A stretch of 64,000 nt of DNA, from contig JANXBH010000003.1 in NCBI GenBank assembly GCA_025060695.1, positions 54,114 to 118,113 of the forward strand. The letters run 5' to 3'. Position 1 is the stretch's first letter, and the number at the start of each line of letters is the position of its first letter. The notes below the pieces were generated by a model. That model was not told the DNA's origin. It was given only the letters and a program-made list of their open reading frames with translations, and did no database searches. Both the position numbers and the translations under genes were made by a program. Shown one piece after another: positions 45,205 to 53,240 of the stretch. Source of the stretch: Caldifarciminota bacterium. Its GTDB lineage: Bacteria; Hydrothermota; Hydrothermia; LBFQ01; DSFT01.

Positions 45205-46931
45205 GAACATTCTTAGTAAAAAAGAAGTTAAACTTAGAATTACTAAGGCATAGAGGTCCAGATAGTATTGGATATTATGAAGATGACTATATAAGCTTAG
45301 GTTTTTGTAGACTAAAAATTATTGACCTTTCAGATAAAGCAAATCAACCTATGTCATATGACAATCTTATAATTGCATTTAATGGAGAGATATATAATTT
45401 TTTAGAGTTAAAGAATGAGCTTTTAGAATACGAATTTAGGACAAAATCAGATACAGAAGTTCTTTTATATACTTTTCATAAATTTGGTGTTTTAAATGGT
45501 TTAAAGAAAATAGTAGGTATGTTTTCTATAGTTCTATACGACAAAAATGAAAGGAAAATTTATCTAATTAGAGATAGAGCAGGCATAAAGCCTTTATATT
45601 ATGCATTTTATAAAAATGGAATAGTTTTTTCCTCAGAAATAAAACCAATCTTAGACACCTTAGAAAAAAAGGATATAAATATACCCTCTTTGATAAATCA
45701 CTTTACATTTTTATTTAACTTTGATGAGAATACTGCATTTAGCAATGTTTATAAATTAAAACAAGCACATGTACTTGAATTTTCTGAAGTGGGAAAAAGG
45801 CTTTATCCATATTGGAAGTACGAATTTTATAATGAAATTAAGGATATAAAGGAGGCAAAGGAAAAGTTCGTATATATTTTTGACGAAGTAGTAAAAAGTC
45901 AGCTAATAAGTGATGTTGAAGTTGGTATTTTTCTTAGCGGAGGAATAGATTCTAGTTTAATTAGTATATTTTCAAGTAAATATAGAAAACTTAAGGCATT
46001 TAGTCTTATATATAAAAAAAGTGATATAGTAAAGGACGAGTATAAATATGCAAAAGTATTAAGTGAAAGATTAGGTATTGATTTAGAGGGTGTGGTTTTT
46101 GAAATGGATGAAGAGATATTGGATAAGTTTGTATATTATATAGAAGAGCCCGTTGGAGATCCTGCTGGTATTTCTACTTATTTAATGTGCGACTATAATA
46201 AATCAAGAGTAATAATTTCAGGTATGGGCGGAGATGAAATATTTGGAGGATATCCAAGATATAGAGCATATAGCCTATACAAAAAATTACACTTTTTACC
46301 AGTTCATAGAATATACTTTCCAAAATTATTCGGAAAAATTTCAAGAGATATTGAAAAACTAAAAAGAGTATGGAATAAGCCATATTACTACTATTTAAGT
46401 TATTACGATGATAAAGACGTAAGGGAATTGTTTAAATATAACTACGAACCATTTAAAACGGCTTTTGAAATTTATAAAGGAATAAATGGAAACTTCTATG
46501 AAAGAATGCTTATCTTTGATTTTATGACATTCTTACCTGAACACAATTTACTATATTCAGATAAATTATCTATGTCTAAAAGTGTAGAAATGAGAGTTCC
46601 ATTTTTAGATGATAGAATTTTAGAATTTTCAATGCTATTGGACACAAGAATAAAAATGGATAAATTATTACTTAAAGAAGTTTTAAAAAATTATTTTCCT
46701 GATGTTGTTAAAAGAAAAAAGATGGGCTTTGGAGGTCCAATAAGAACTTGGCTATATAATAACAAGGACCTTGTAATAAGAGAAGTTGAAAAGCTAAAAA
46801 CATTAGATTTTATAAATATGGATAAAGTAAGAAAGGTAGTAAATGAGGAATTTAGTAATAAGAAGTTCAATTATCTTCAAGTATTTCAATTCCTTGTAGT
46901 TTCAAGATGGCTTGAAATATTTAAGTTTTAA
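45189..46931 (+). CDS. asnB: Asparagine synthetase, glutamine-hydrolysing
   Basis: Two-domain enzyme, 580 residues. After Met comes the catalytic nucleophile Cys2 (MCGFLG), then RHRGPDS, FNGEIYN and RDRAGIKPLYY of the glutaminase domain. The synthetase domain has the PPi loop FLSGGIDSSLIS, SGMGGDEIFGGYPRY, and VEMRVPFLDDRI. Its place after purM by overlap suggests an operon. Related AsnB-like enzymes also amidate sugars or peptides, so asparagine is the most likely but not the only product. The 3' end overlaps the outer-membrane gene by 4 bases. Confidence 0.92.
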   Translation: MCGFLGTFLVKKKLNLELLRHRGPDSIGYYEDDYISLGFCRLKIIDLSDKANQPMSYDNLIIAFNGEIYNFLELKNELLEYEFRTKSDTEVLLYTFHKFGVLNGLKKIVGMFSIVLYDKNERKIYLIRDRAGIKPLYYAFYKNGIVFSSEIKPILDTLEKKDINIPSLINHFTFLFNFDENTAFSNVYKLKQAHVLEFSEVGKRLYPYWKYEFYNEIKDIKEAKEKFVYIFDEVVKSQLISDVEVGIFLSGGIDSSLISIFSSKYRKLKAFSLIYKKSDIVKDEYKYAKVLSERLGIDLEGVVFEMDEEILDKFVYYIEEPVGDPAGISTYLMCDYNKSRVIISGMGGDEIFGGYPRYRAYSLYKKLHFLPVHRIYFPKLFGKISRDIEKLKRVWNKPYYYYLSYYDDKDVRELFKYNYEPFKTAFEIYKGINGNFYERMLIFDFMTFLPEHNLLYSDKLSMSKSVEMRVPFLDDRILEFSMLLDTRIKMDKLLLKEVLKNYFPDVVKRKKMGFGGPIRTWLYNNKDLVIREVEKLKTLDFINMDKVRKVVNEEFSNKKFNYLQVFQFLVVSRWLEIFKF

Positions 46932-49252
46932 AAATTCAACATAACATTAAGCCCAAAATTCCTATATGTCCTAATAGGGTTGTATCCATAACTTCCAAAG
47001 ATTACAATATTATAGTTCCTAATGCGAAAAACGTAGTTAGTATATAAATTCAAATCAAGACCACTTGGAATATACTCTGAGTAAGAAGAAAATCTATATT
47101 CTAAGCCAAAGTTTAAAATTCTTCTAAATTCTAAATATACAAAAGGAGTTGTCCTTGAGTATATACCAATACCTAATTCAAAGTTTTTTATTTCAACTCC
47201 GATACTATTTTTAAGATAGCTTAAAATACCTCTTTGATTAAAATACTTGCTTTTTAACGTAAATATTCTATATTTTATTTTACTATTAATTTCTTCATAG
47301 TCTAATTGCTTAGAATAGCTTGCGTAATTATAGCTTGAAGAAATTGCAAAAAATAAGTTATCTTTGCCCTTAGAGAACGAAATATCAGCATTTTTATAAT
47401 TCATGTAAAAACTTCCAATTATATATGAACTTTTACCACTTATATAAATAGGATAAATCTGTTTTATATAACTTCCATGACTATCATAGTAGTATGTGTT
47501 TGATTTTGCATCGTAAGAATAGCTTCCAAAACCATCTCCCACAAATATATATCTTTCTAAATACACTACATTAGGCTCAGAAATATAGTTTATATCAAAA
47601 CTATAATTTTGCATAGTTTTAAATATTCTAAATTGTAAATTCTGTTTTTCTAACACATAAAAACCTATAAAGTTAAAGATATTACTATTTATCCCAAAAC
47701 CAATCTCATTTTCTATATTTTTTGAAATTCTCAAATTGTAAATAGGATAAAATGCAGTATTTGTTTTAAAGGAAATTCTACTAAATGCACTATCTATAAA
47801 GTTATAGTCATATTCAAAAAAGAAAACATCCCTTTGAAAATTTAAATTTAACTTTCTTCTATTTGATATGAAATCAAAATAAATATTTTTATGCTCTAAC
47901 TTTATTCCCAAAAAGTTATCTAAAATATATGGCTCTAAGTTGAAAAACTTAACATAAATATAGTTTCCCAAATTGGAAAATAGTATGTTTCTTGGTAGTG
48001 TATATTCTGAATTTACTCGCTTTTTCCTTTTTATACCAAATGAAAAGGAGTTATATTTAAAGTTAAGGTCAGATTCAAAGTCAAATTTTCCAACATTGTA
48101 TTTAAAGTAGTTTGGATTTACTTCAAGTATAGAAAATTTACCATTTGTAAATTTAAAGTTTATTTCTCTTTCAATTCTTGGAGGTTCGTAGTATTCTAAT
48201 GGTTCATAATTTCCTTTCCCCTTTCCTACAAAATAATAAAAATTGCCCTGACTATTATATTCATAAGAACCACCTAAAAAAGGAAAAAACCTTACTATAT
48301 ACTCACCACTACCCTCCCCTACATAAACAAATATGCTATCTATCTTATTATAACTTCCCCTATCCGACTTATAATAACTTGGATAATATCCGGGACTTTC
48401 AATATACTTTATCGTATCACTTTCATACTTAATAATTTTCCTTAACTGATAAATACCAATATTTCCATATCCAAGTTCAATATGCTCCCTTTGTCCATCA
48501 ATTTGAGTATACTGATATTCTATAGTTAATCTATCACCCTTTTTTACAACTACATTTGGCTTTAGAATAATAGTCCCCATATCATAATTTGCAATGTAGT
48601 CATCTTCTTCCAATTTGACACCATTTAAATAAACCTTTATAGAACCATATACAATATTATAATTTCGCGAAAATTTATATGGCCCTCTATTGTTTTCCTC
48701 AAGGTATATATCCATCCTTTCAAATAAATATCTTTCATATCCGAAAACTCCAAAAAACCTATTACTTTTTACATTTATACCAAATATCCTATAGTTTTTA
48801 TAGTTAAAAATACCCGAGTTTAAATGCAAACTACTTGAACTAAGATTTAAATAACTTTCTTCAAGTTCCTCAAGAGTTATAGTTCTATTAGTAGAATAAG
48901 ACTTTACAATAGCTGATATTTTATAGTTTCTATAAGTTCCATTTATATTTGCACTAATACCTTGATTTTGTTCTATACCTGAACTAAAACCAACTTTCCA
49001 AAATGCACTGCCAAAAAAGTTAAAATAAGAATTTTCTTCATTACTTTCAAAAAAATTAGCTAAAGAAGTATTTTGAAATACTTTCTCATAATAAACTTTT
49101 GTATTTGTCTGCAAAGGTCTTACGTATATTCTTGAGCTATCTAAAATAACTTGAAAACCTCCATTTGTAAGAAAACTATTAAAAACAACCGAATTTAATA
49201 GAAAAATCGTATCTGATATAAGATTTACACTATCTCTTAAAAGTGCAATCAA
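46928..49252 (-). CDS. Large outer-membrane beta-barrel protein, family unknown
   Basis: About 774 residues counted from a TTG at 49252. An earlier in-frame start at 49312 would lie upstream of the promoter-like element at 49271-49281. The protein is almost entirely short aromatic beta strands, with a soluble region (about 190-300) reading SIKVYLNGVKLEEDDYIANY and ITIEYQY-like strands that resemble SprA-type surface domains. Two Gly/aromatic segments (residues about 309-351 and 570-596) repeat a G-x-G-x-Y-x-Y-x4-G-x-(Y/F)-Y pattern. It ends in LNVMLNF, a typical barrel terminus. It could be an accessory T9SS or surface protein. Confidence 0.65.
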   Translation of the reverse strand: MIALLRDSVNLISDTIFLLNSVVFNSFLTNGGFQVILDSSRIYVRPLQTNTKVYYEKVFQNTSLANFFESNEENSYFNFFGSAFWKVGFSSGIEQNQGISANINGTYRNYKISAIVKSYSTNRTITLEELEESYLNLSSSSLHLNSGIFNYKNYRIFGINVKSNRFFGVFGYERYLFERMDIYLEENNRGPYKFSRNYNIVYGSIKVYLNGVKLEEDDYIANYDMGTIILKPNVVVKKGDRLTIEYQYTQIDGQREHIELGYGNIGIYQLRKIIKYESDTIKYIESPGYYPSYYKSDRGSYNKIDSIFVYVGEGSGEYIVRFFPFLGGSYEYNSQGNFYYFVGKGKGNYEPLEYYEPPRIEREINFKFTNGKFSILEVNPNYFKYNVGKFDFESDLNFKYNSFSFGIKRKKRVNSEYTLPRNILFSNLGNYIYVKFFNLEPYILDNFLGIKLEHKNIYFDFISNRRKLNLNFQRDVFFFEYDYNFIDSAFSRISFKTNTAFYPIYNLRISKNIENEIGFGINSNIFNFIGFYVLEKQNLQFRIFKTMQNYSFDINYISEPNVVYLERYIFVGDGFGSYSYDAKSNTYYYDSHGSYIKQIYPIYISGKSSYIIGSFYMNYKNADISFSKGKDNLFFAISSSYNYASYSKQLDYEEINSKIKYRIFTLKSKYFNQRGILSYLKNSIGVEIKNFELGIGIYSRTTPFVYLEFRRILNFGLEYRFSSYSEYIPSGLDLNLYTNYVFRIRNYNIVIFGSYGYNPIRTYRNFGLNVMLNF

Positions 49253-49270
49253 ACAAAATAAATTGTTATT

Positions 49271-49296
49271 AAATTTTAAAGTAAGCTCTAAAATTT
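49271..49296. promoter_or_regulatory. Bidirectional promoter between outer-membrane gene and pepA
   Basis: Minus-strand CTTTAAAATTT (49271-49281) and plus-strand CTCTAAAATTT (49286-49296), 4 bases apart. The plus copy ends 5 bases before the pepA ATG; the minus copy is 18 bases before the TTG at 49252. Confidence 0.5.
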
Positions 49297-49301
49297 CGGA
49301 T

Positions 49302-50582
49302 ATGATAAGCATAAAATTTATAGAAAAGCAAGAAGATATTGACTTTCAGGCTATCTTTGAGCCAAGTGATATAGAAGAGAGTATTTCATTTATTCCACCA
49401 AATATCTTTAAAGTAAAATTTGAAAATACAAGAGAATACATAAAGAATATATCTAATATGGTAAAGCAGATGAAACTAAAAAGAGTTGGAATAAAGATAA
49501 ACGATGAAGTAGAAAAGGCTATTGAGGAGCTTTATTTACAGCATTATGTGTTTGATAAGTATAAAACAAAAAAAGAAGATTTGAATTGTGAATTTTATAT
49601 ATTTTCAAAAGAGAAAGATTATACTATCTCAAAGATATTAGCTGAAAGCACGAATTACACGAGAAACTTAGTAAACGAACCACCAAACGTAATATATCCA
49701 GAAACACTAAAGGACGAAGCTATAAATTTAGGAAAAACCTATGGTTTTGATATTGAGGTTTTTGATAGGAAAAAACTGAAGGATTTGGGTTTTAATGCAT
49801 TTTTAGCAGTCTCAAGTGGCTCTATAAAAGAGCCATATTTTGTTCATATTTCATATAAAAGAGGAGAGCCTAAGATAAAGTTAGCTATTGTAGGAAAAGC
49901 ATTAACTTTTGACAGTGGTGGACTTAATATAAAGACATACGAAGGTATGGTTGATATGAAAATAGATATGGCTGGTGCGGGTGTGGTATTGGGAGTATTT
50001 AAGGGCTTAGGTGAGTTAAAACTTGACAATATAGAGGTTCATGGATTTTTTGCAGCATGCGAAAACTTACCTTCTGGCTCAGCAATGAAACCCGGAGATG
50101 TAGTTAGAGCATATAATGGAAAAACTATTGAAATATTAAATACTGATGCTGAAGGTAGATTGACATTTGCAGATGTTCTTTCATATGTCTCAAAGAACTA
50201 TAAATTAGACTATATAATAGATTTTGCCACATTAACGGGTGCGATAGTTGTTGCACTTGGTGAATATAGAGCAGGTATTTTTACACCGAATAGGGATTTA
50301 TACAATAAAATTGAATATTATGGAAGTTTGGCTAATGAGAACTATTGGCTAATGCCATTAGATGAAAATATAGCAAAAAAGCTAAAAAGTAAAGTTGCAG
50401 ATGTAAAAAATACAGGAGATAGAGCAGGCGGTGCAATATTTGCCGCACTATTTTTAAGAGAATTCTTAGAAGACCCTAACATATGGGCACATATAGATAT
50501 TGCAGGTGTTGCTTATAGTAATGAAATTGGAGCAACAGGCTTTGGAGTAAGAACTATTCTATATTGGTTATTAAATTTATAG
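49302..50582 (+). CDS. pepA: Leucyl aminopeptidase (M17)
   Basis: Cytoplasmic metallo-aminopeptidase, 426 residues. The two-metal site is visible: Lys and Asp in VGKALTFDSGGLNIK, DMAGAG, and NTDAEGRLTFAD, with the catalytic Arg in the last. DAEGRLTFADVLSY and FATLTGA are family signatures. The N-terminal ~150 residues are the usual regulatory/hexamer domain. The ATG at 49302 was chosen over a TTG at 49263 because the promoter-like motif lies between them. Confidence 0.95.
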   Translation: MISIKFIEKQEDIDFQAIFEPSDIEESISFIPPNIFKVKFENTREYIKNISNMVKQMKLKRVGIKINDEVEKAIEELYLQHYVFDKYKTKKEDLNCEFYIFSKEKDYTISKILAESTNYTRNLVNEPPNVIYPETLKDEAINLGKTYGFDIEVFDRKKLKDLGFNAFLAVSSGSIKEPYFVHISYKRGEPKIKLAIVGKALTFDSGGLNIKTYEGMVDMKIDMAGAGVVLGVFKGLGELKLDNIEVHGFFAACENLPSGSAMKPGDVVRAYNGKTIEILNTDAEGRLTFADVLSYVSKNYKLDYIIDFATLTGAIVVALGEYRAGIFTPNRDLYNKIEYYGSLANENYWLMPLDENIAKKLKSKVADVKNTGDRAGGAIFAALFLREFLEDPNIWAHIDIAGVAYSNEIGATGFGVRTILYWLLNL

Positions 50583-50587
50583 TTTGG

Positions 50588-50617
50588 CTTTAAAATTTTA
50601 GACTTACAAAAAGGAGG
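50588..50617 (+). promoter_or_regulatory. Promoter plus Shine-Dalgarno for hsp20-grpE
   Basis: CTTTAAAATTT at 50588-50598, then a leader with AGGAGG at 50612-50617, 6 bases before ATG 50624. This is a leadered unit, unlike most neighbours. Confidence 0.55.
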
Positions 50618-50623
50618 ATGAAA

Positions 50624-51070
50624 ATGAAAAAGTATCCAGTAAGAAGAAGTATAATAGAAGAACTCTTTGAAAAGCCACTTTCAATTTTAAGTGAGTTCGA
50701 AAGAAGACTATCTGAGGTAGAAGAGGGAAAAGTAAAGGTATGGTCTCCTTATATAGATATGGTTGAGTATGATGACAGATATGAAGTAGTAGTTGAACTT
50801 CCAGGAATAGAAAAAGAAAATATAAAGGTAAATATAAAGAATAATCTTTTAATTGTTAGTGGTGAAAAGAAGGAACATTATGAAAAGAAAGATAATATGA
50901 CTTTTCATTATCAGTCCATTTCTTATGGTAAATTCCAAGCGGAAGTTGGCATACCATCTGATGTTGAAATTGAAAAGATATCCGCAAGTTATAAAAATGG
51001 AGTTTTAAAATTAACTCTTCCAAAATCTATAAGGGAGGAGAAAAAAGAAATTAAGATTGAATTTGAATAA
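50624..51070 (+). CDS. hsp20: Small heat-shock protein (Hsp20/alpha-crystallin)
   Basis: ATP-independent chaperone holding unfolded proteins, 148 residues from ATG 50624. The alpha-crystallin domain spans about 45-145: PYIDMVEYDDRYEVVVELPG and the C-terminal NGVLKLTLPKSIREEKKEIKI, whose LTLPK is the usual G-V-L-x-L-x-L-P motif. The ATG at 50618 directly abuts the Shine-Dalgarno and is rejected. The stop overlaps the grpE ATG (TAATG), so the two chaperones are made together. Confidence 0.95.
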   Translation: MKKYPVRRSIIEELFEKPLSILSEFERRLSEVEEGKVKVWSPYIDMVEYDDRYEVVVELPGIEKENIKVNIKNNLLIVSGEKKEHYEKKDNMTFHYQSISYGKFQAEVGIPSDVEIEKISASYKNGVLKLTLPKSIREEKKEIKIEFE

Positions 51071-51558
51071 TGATTTTTCATTCATTACTTTATAGAAAAT
51101 TATTAAATAGGCTTAAAAAATCAAATAATGAGTTAACAGACTTAAAAGAAAGATACGTTAGACTACTATCTGATTTAGAAAATTACAAAAAGACAGTATC
51201 AAGAAAAGCGAGCGAAGAAAAGGAAATTGAAAAAGAAAAAATATTCAAGGAAATTATATTAATTGTAGATAACTTTGATAGAGCTTTGGATTTTATAAAA
51301 AAATCAAACGGTAATGACGATATAAAAAAAGGCGTCGAGATGATATATAAACAACTTATAGGTTTTCTAAATAATAACGGTATAGAACAAATATCCTTTA
51401 AGGGAAAAAGTTTTGACCCAAAGTTATGCGAAGCTCTTGTTGTAAAGGAAGGAGATGAAGATAACATAGTAGTTGAGGAATTTGAAAAAGCATATGTATA
51501 TAAGGGGAAAGTATTAAAGCCTGCAAAAGTTGCAGTTTCTAAGAAAATCACATCCTAA
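51070..51558 (+). CDS. grpE: GrpE nucleotide exchange factor
   Basis: Nucleotide exchange factor for DnaK. 162 residues: a long coiled-coil (about 12-65, [19 protein letters not shown]), the conserved [16 protein letters not shown] turn, [13 protein letters not shown], and the beta domain with [17 protein letters not shown] and [10 protein letters not shown]. Usually beside dnaK or hrcA; here it is paired with hsp20 only. It overlaps the convergent carboxylase gene by 11 bases. Confidence 0.93.
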   Translation: MIFHSLLYRKLLNRLKKSNNELTDLKERYVRLLSDLENYKKTVSRKASEEKEIEKEKIFKEIILIVDNFDRALDFIKKSNGNDDIKKGVEMIYKQLIGFLNNNGIEQISFKGKSFDPKLCEALVVKEGDEDNIVVEEFEKAYVYKGKVLKPAKVAVSKKITS

Positions 51559-53164
51559 ATACAGGCCAAGATTTATTTGAATAATCTTCTATAACTCTAT
51601 TTAAGCAAACTGAAAGTAGAAATCCGATTATTTCTCTGGTATCTCTTGGATCTATTATTCCATCATCCCACAGTCTTGCAGTTGAATAATATGCACTACT
51701 TTCAAGCTCATATTTTTTATATATTTGATTTCTAATATTCTCTATTTCTTCTTGCGGGACTTCTTTATTCATTCTCTTATACTTATTTTCAGTTATTATT
51801 TTCATTACTAAAAATGCTTGCTCAGCACCCATTACTGAAATTTTACTAAATGGATACATCAGTAAAAATCTTGGATTATATGCTCTACCTGCCATAGCGT
51901 AGTTTCCGGCACCATGAGATGAACCAACTATTAGAGTAATTTTAGGAACTTGAGTAGCGCTTACTGCTTGAACCATCTTTGCTCCATGTTTAGCTATACC
52001 TTGCTCCTCATAAAATTTACCCACCATAAAACCTGTAATATTTTGCAAAAATAAAAGTGGAATTCTTCTTTGAGAACATAGCATTATAAAATGAGCACCT
52101 TTTAGAGCACTTTCGGAAAATAGAACACCATTATTTGCAACTATTCCTAAAGGAATACCCTTTATCCTTGCAAAACCACATACTAATGTTTGTCCATAGT
52201 TTTTCTTAAATTCATCAAACCTACTTCCATCTACAATCCTTGCAATTATTTCCCTTATATCAAAAGGTTTGTATATATCCCTTGGAATAATCCCTAAAAT
52301 TTCATCAATATCGTACATCGGCTCCTCACTTTCAGTAATATCTATATAACTTAAATCCTTAGTTCTATTTAAATTCCTTACTATTGACCTTACAATTTCA
52401 ATAGCATGGTTATCATTTTCTGCAAGATAGTCAGTAACACCAGAAATATAAGAGTGCATGTATCCGCCACCAAGCTCCTCCTCACTTACATCTTCGCCTG
52501 TTGCCGCCTTTACAAGTGGAGGACCCCCAAGATAAATAGTACCTTGATTTCTCACAATTACATTTTCATCACTCATAGCAGGAACATATGCACCACCCGC
52601 AGTACACATACCCATAACACATGCAATCTGAGGAATACCAAGACTTGACATTAATGCCTGATTGTAAAATATTCTTCCAAAATGTTCCTTATCGGGAAAA
52701 ACCTGTGCTTGAAGTGGCAAAAATACACCACCCGAATCCACTAAATATATAATAGGTAGTCTATTTTCCAAAGCTATTTCCTGTGCTCTTATGTGCTTTC
52801 TAATTGTTTCAGGAAAATAAGTCCCTCCCTTTACTGTGCTATCATTTGCAACAATTACAACCTCTTTCCCCTCAACTATACCAATACCTGTAATTATACC
52901 TGCTTGTGGAACTTCTTGGTCATATAAATTATAACAAGCCAGTGGAGAGAGCTCAAAAAACGGAGTATTTGGATCTATTAACTTTAGCACTCTTTCCCTT
53001 GCAAGCAATTTTCCCCTTTCTCTTTGAAGTTTCACAGCTCTTTCATCTCTTTTATTTCTAATCTCTTCCAAAATCCTTTTAAATTCCTCAACCTTAAACC
53101 TGTTATATTCGTAATTTTCTTTAAACTCCTCACTATTTACATTAACTTGACTTTTTATTATCAT
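51548..53164 (-). CDS. Acyl-CoA carboxylase carboxyltransferase (methylcrotonyl-CoA carboxylase beta type)
   Basis: 538 residues with the two crotonase-fold halves of biotin-dependent carboxyltransferases. Similarity is strongest to the beta subunit of 3-methylcrotonyl-CoA carboxylase: [66 protein letters not shown] and [21 protein letters not shown]. It would carboxylate a branched or short acyl-CoA in leucine or related breakdown; the biotinylated alpha subunit is not in the window, so specificity is uncertain (propionyl-CoA is the main alternative). ATG follows minus-strand CCTTAAAATTT by 6 bases. Confidence 0.9.
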   Translation of the reverse strand: MIIKSQVNVNSEEFKENYEYNRFKVEEFKRILEEIRNKRDERAVKLQRERGKLLARERVLKLIDPNTPFFELSPLACYNLYDQEVPQAGIITGIGIVEGKEVVIVANDSTVKGGTYFPETIRKHIRAQEIALENRLPIIYLVDSGGVFLPLQAQVFPDKEHFGRIFYNQALMSSLGIPQIACVMGMCTAGGAYVPAMSDENVIVRNQGTIYLGGPPLVKAATGEDVSEEELGGGYMHSYISGVTDYLAENDNHAIEIVRSIVRNLNRTKDLSYIDITESEEPMYDIDEILGIIPRDIYKPFDIREIIARIVDGSRFDEFKKNYGQTLVCGFARIKGIPLGIVANNGVLFSESALKGAHFIMLCSQRRIPLLFLQNITGFMVGKFYEEQGIAKHGAKMVQAVSATQVPKITLIVGSSHGAGNYAMAGRAYNPRFLLMYPFSKISVMGAEQAFLVMKIITENKYKRMNKEVPQEEIENIRNQIYKKYELESSAYYSTARLWDDGIIDPRDTREIIGFLLSVCLNRVIEDYSNKSWPVFRM

Positions 53165-53170
53165 AGCTTT

Positions 53171-53181
53171 AAATTTTAAGG
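53171..53181 (-). promoter_or_regulatory. Putative -10 promoter for carboxylase gene
   Basis: Minus-strand CCTTAAAATTT, 6 bases before the ATG at 53164 and right after the out-of-frame sorting-domain remnant at 53184-53240. Confidence 0.5.
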
Positions 53182-53183
53182 TT

Positions 53184-53240
53184 TTAGCTTTTAATTATAA
53201 TCTTATTTGTGGAGTTGTTGACTTTTAAAATATATATACC
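53184..53240 (-). pseudogene. Out-of-frame end of a T9SS sorting domain
   Basis: In another frame than the 53225-55660 gene, the minus strand reads [18 protein letters not shown] and a TAA stop. GIYILKV...K-I-I is the end of a T9SS type A sorting domain. It lies where the C-terminus of the upstream protein should continue. A deletion or frameshift in the gene (or a sequencing error in the T/A run) would explain it. Confidence 0.6.
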
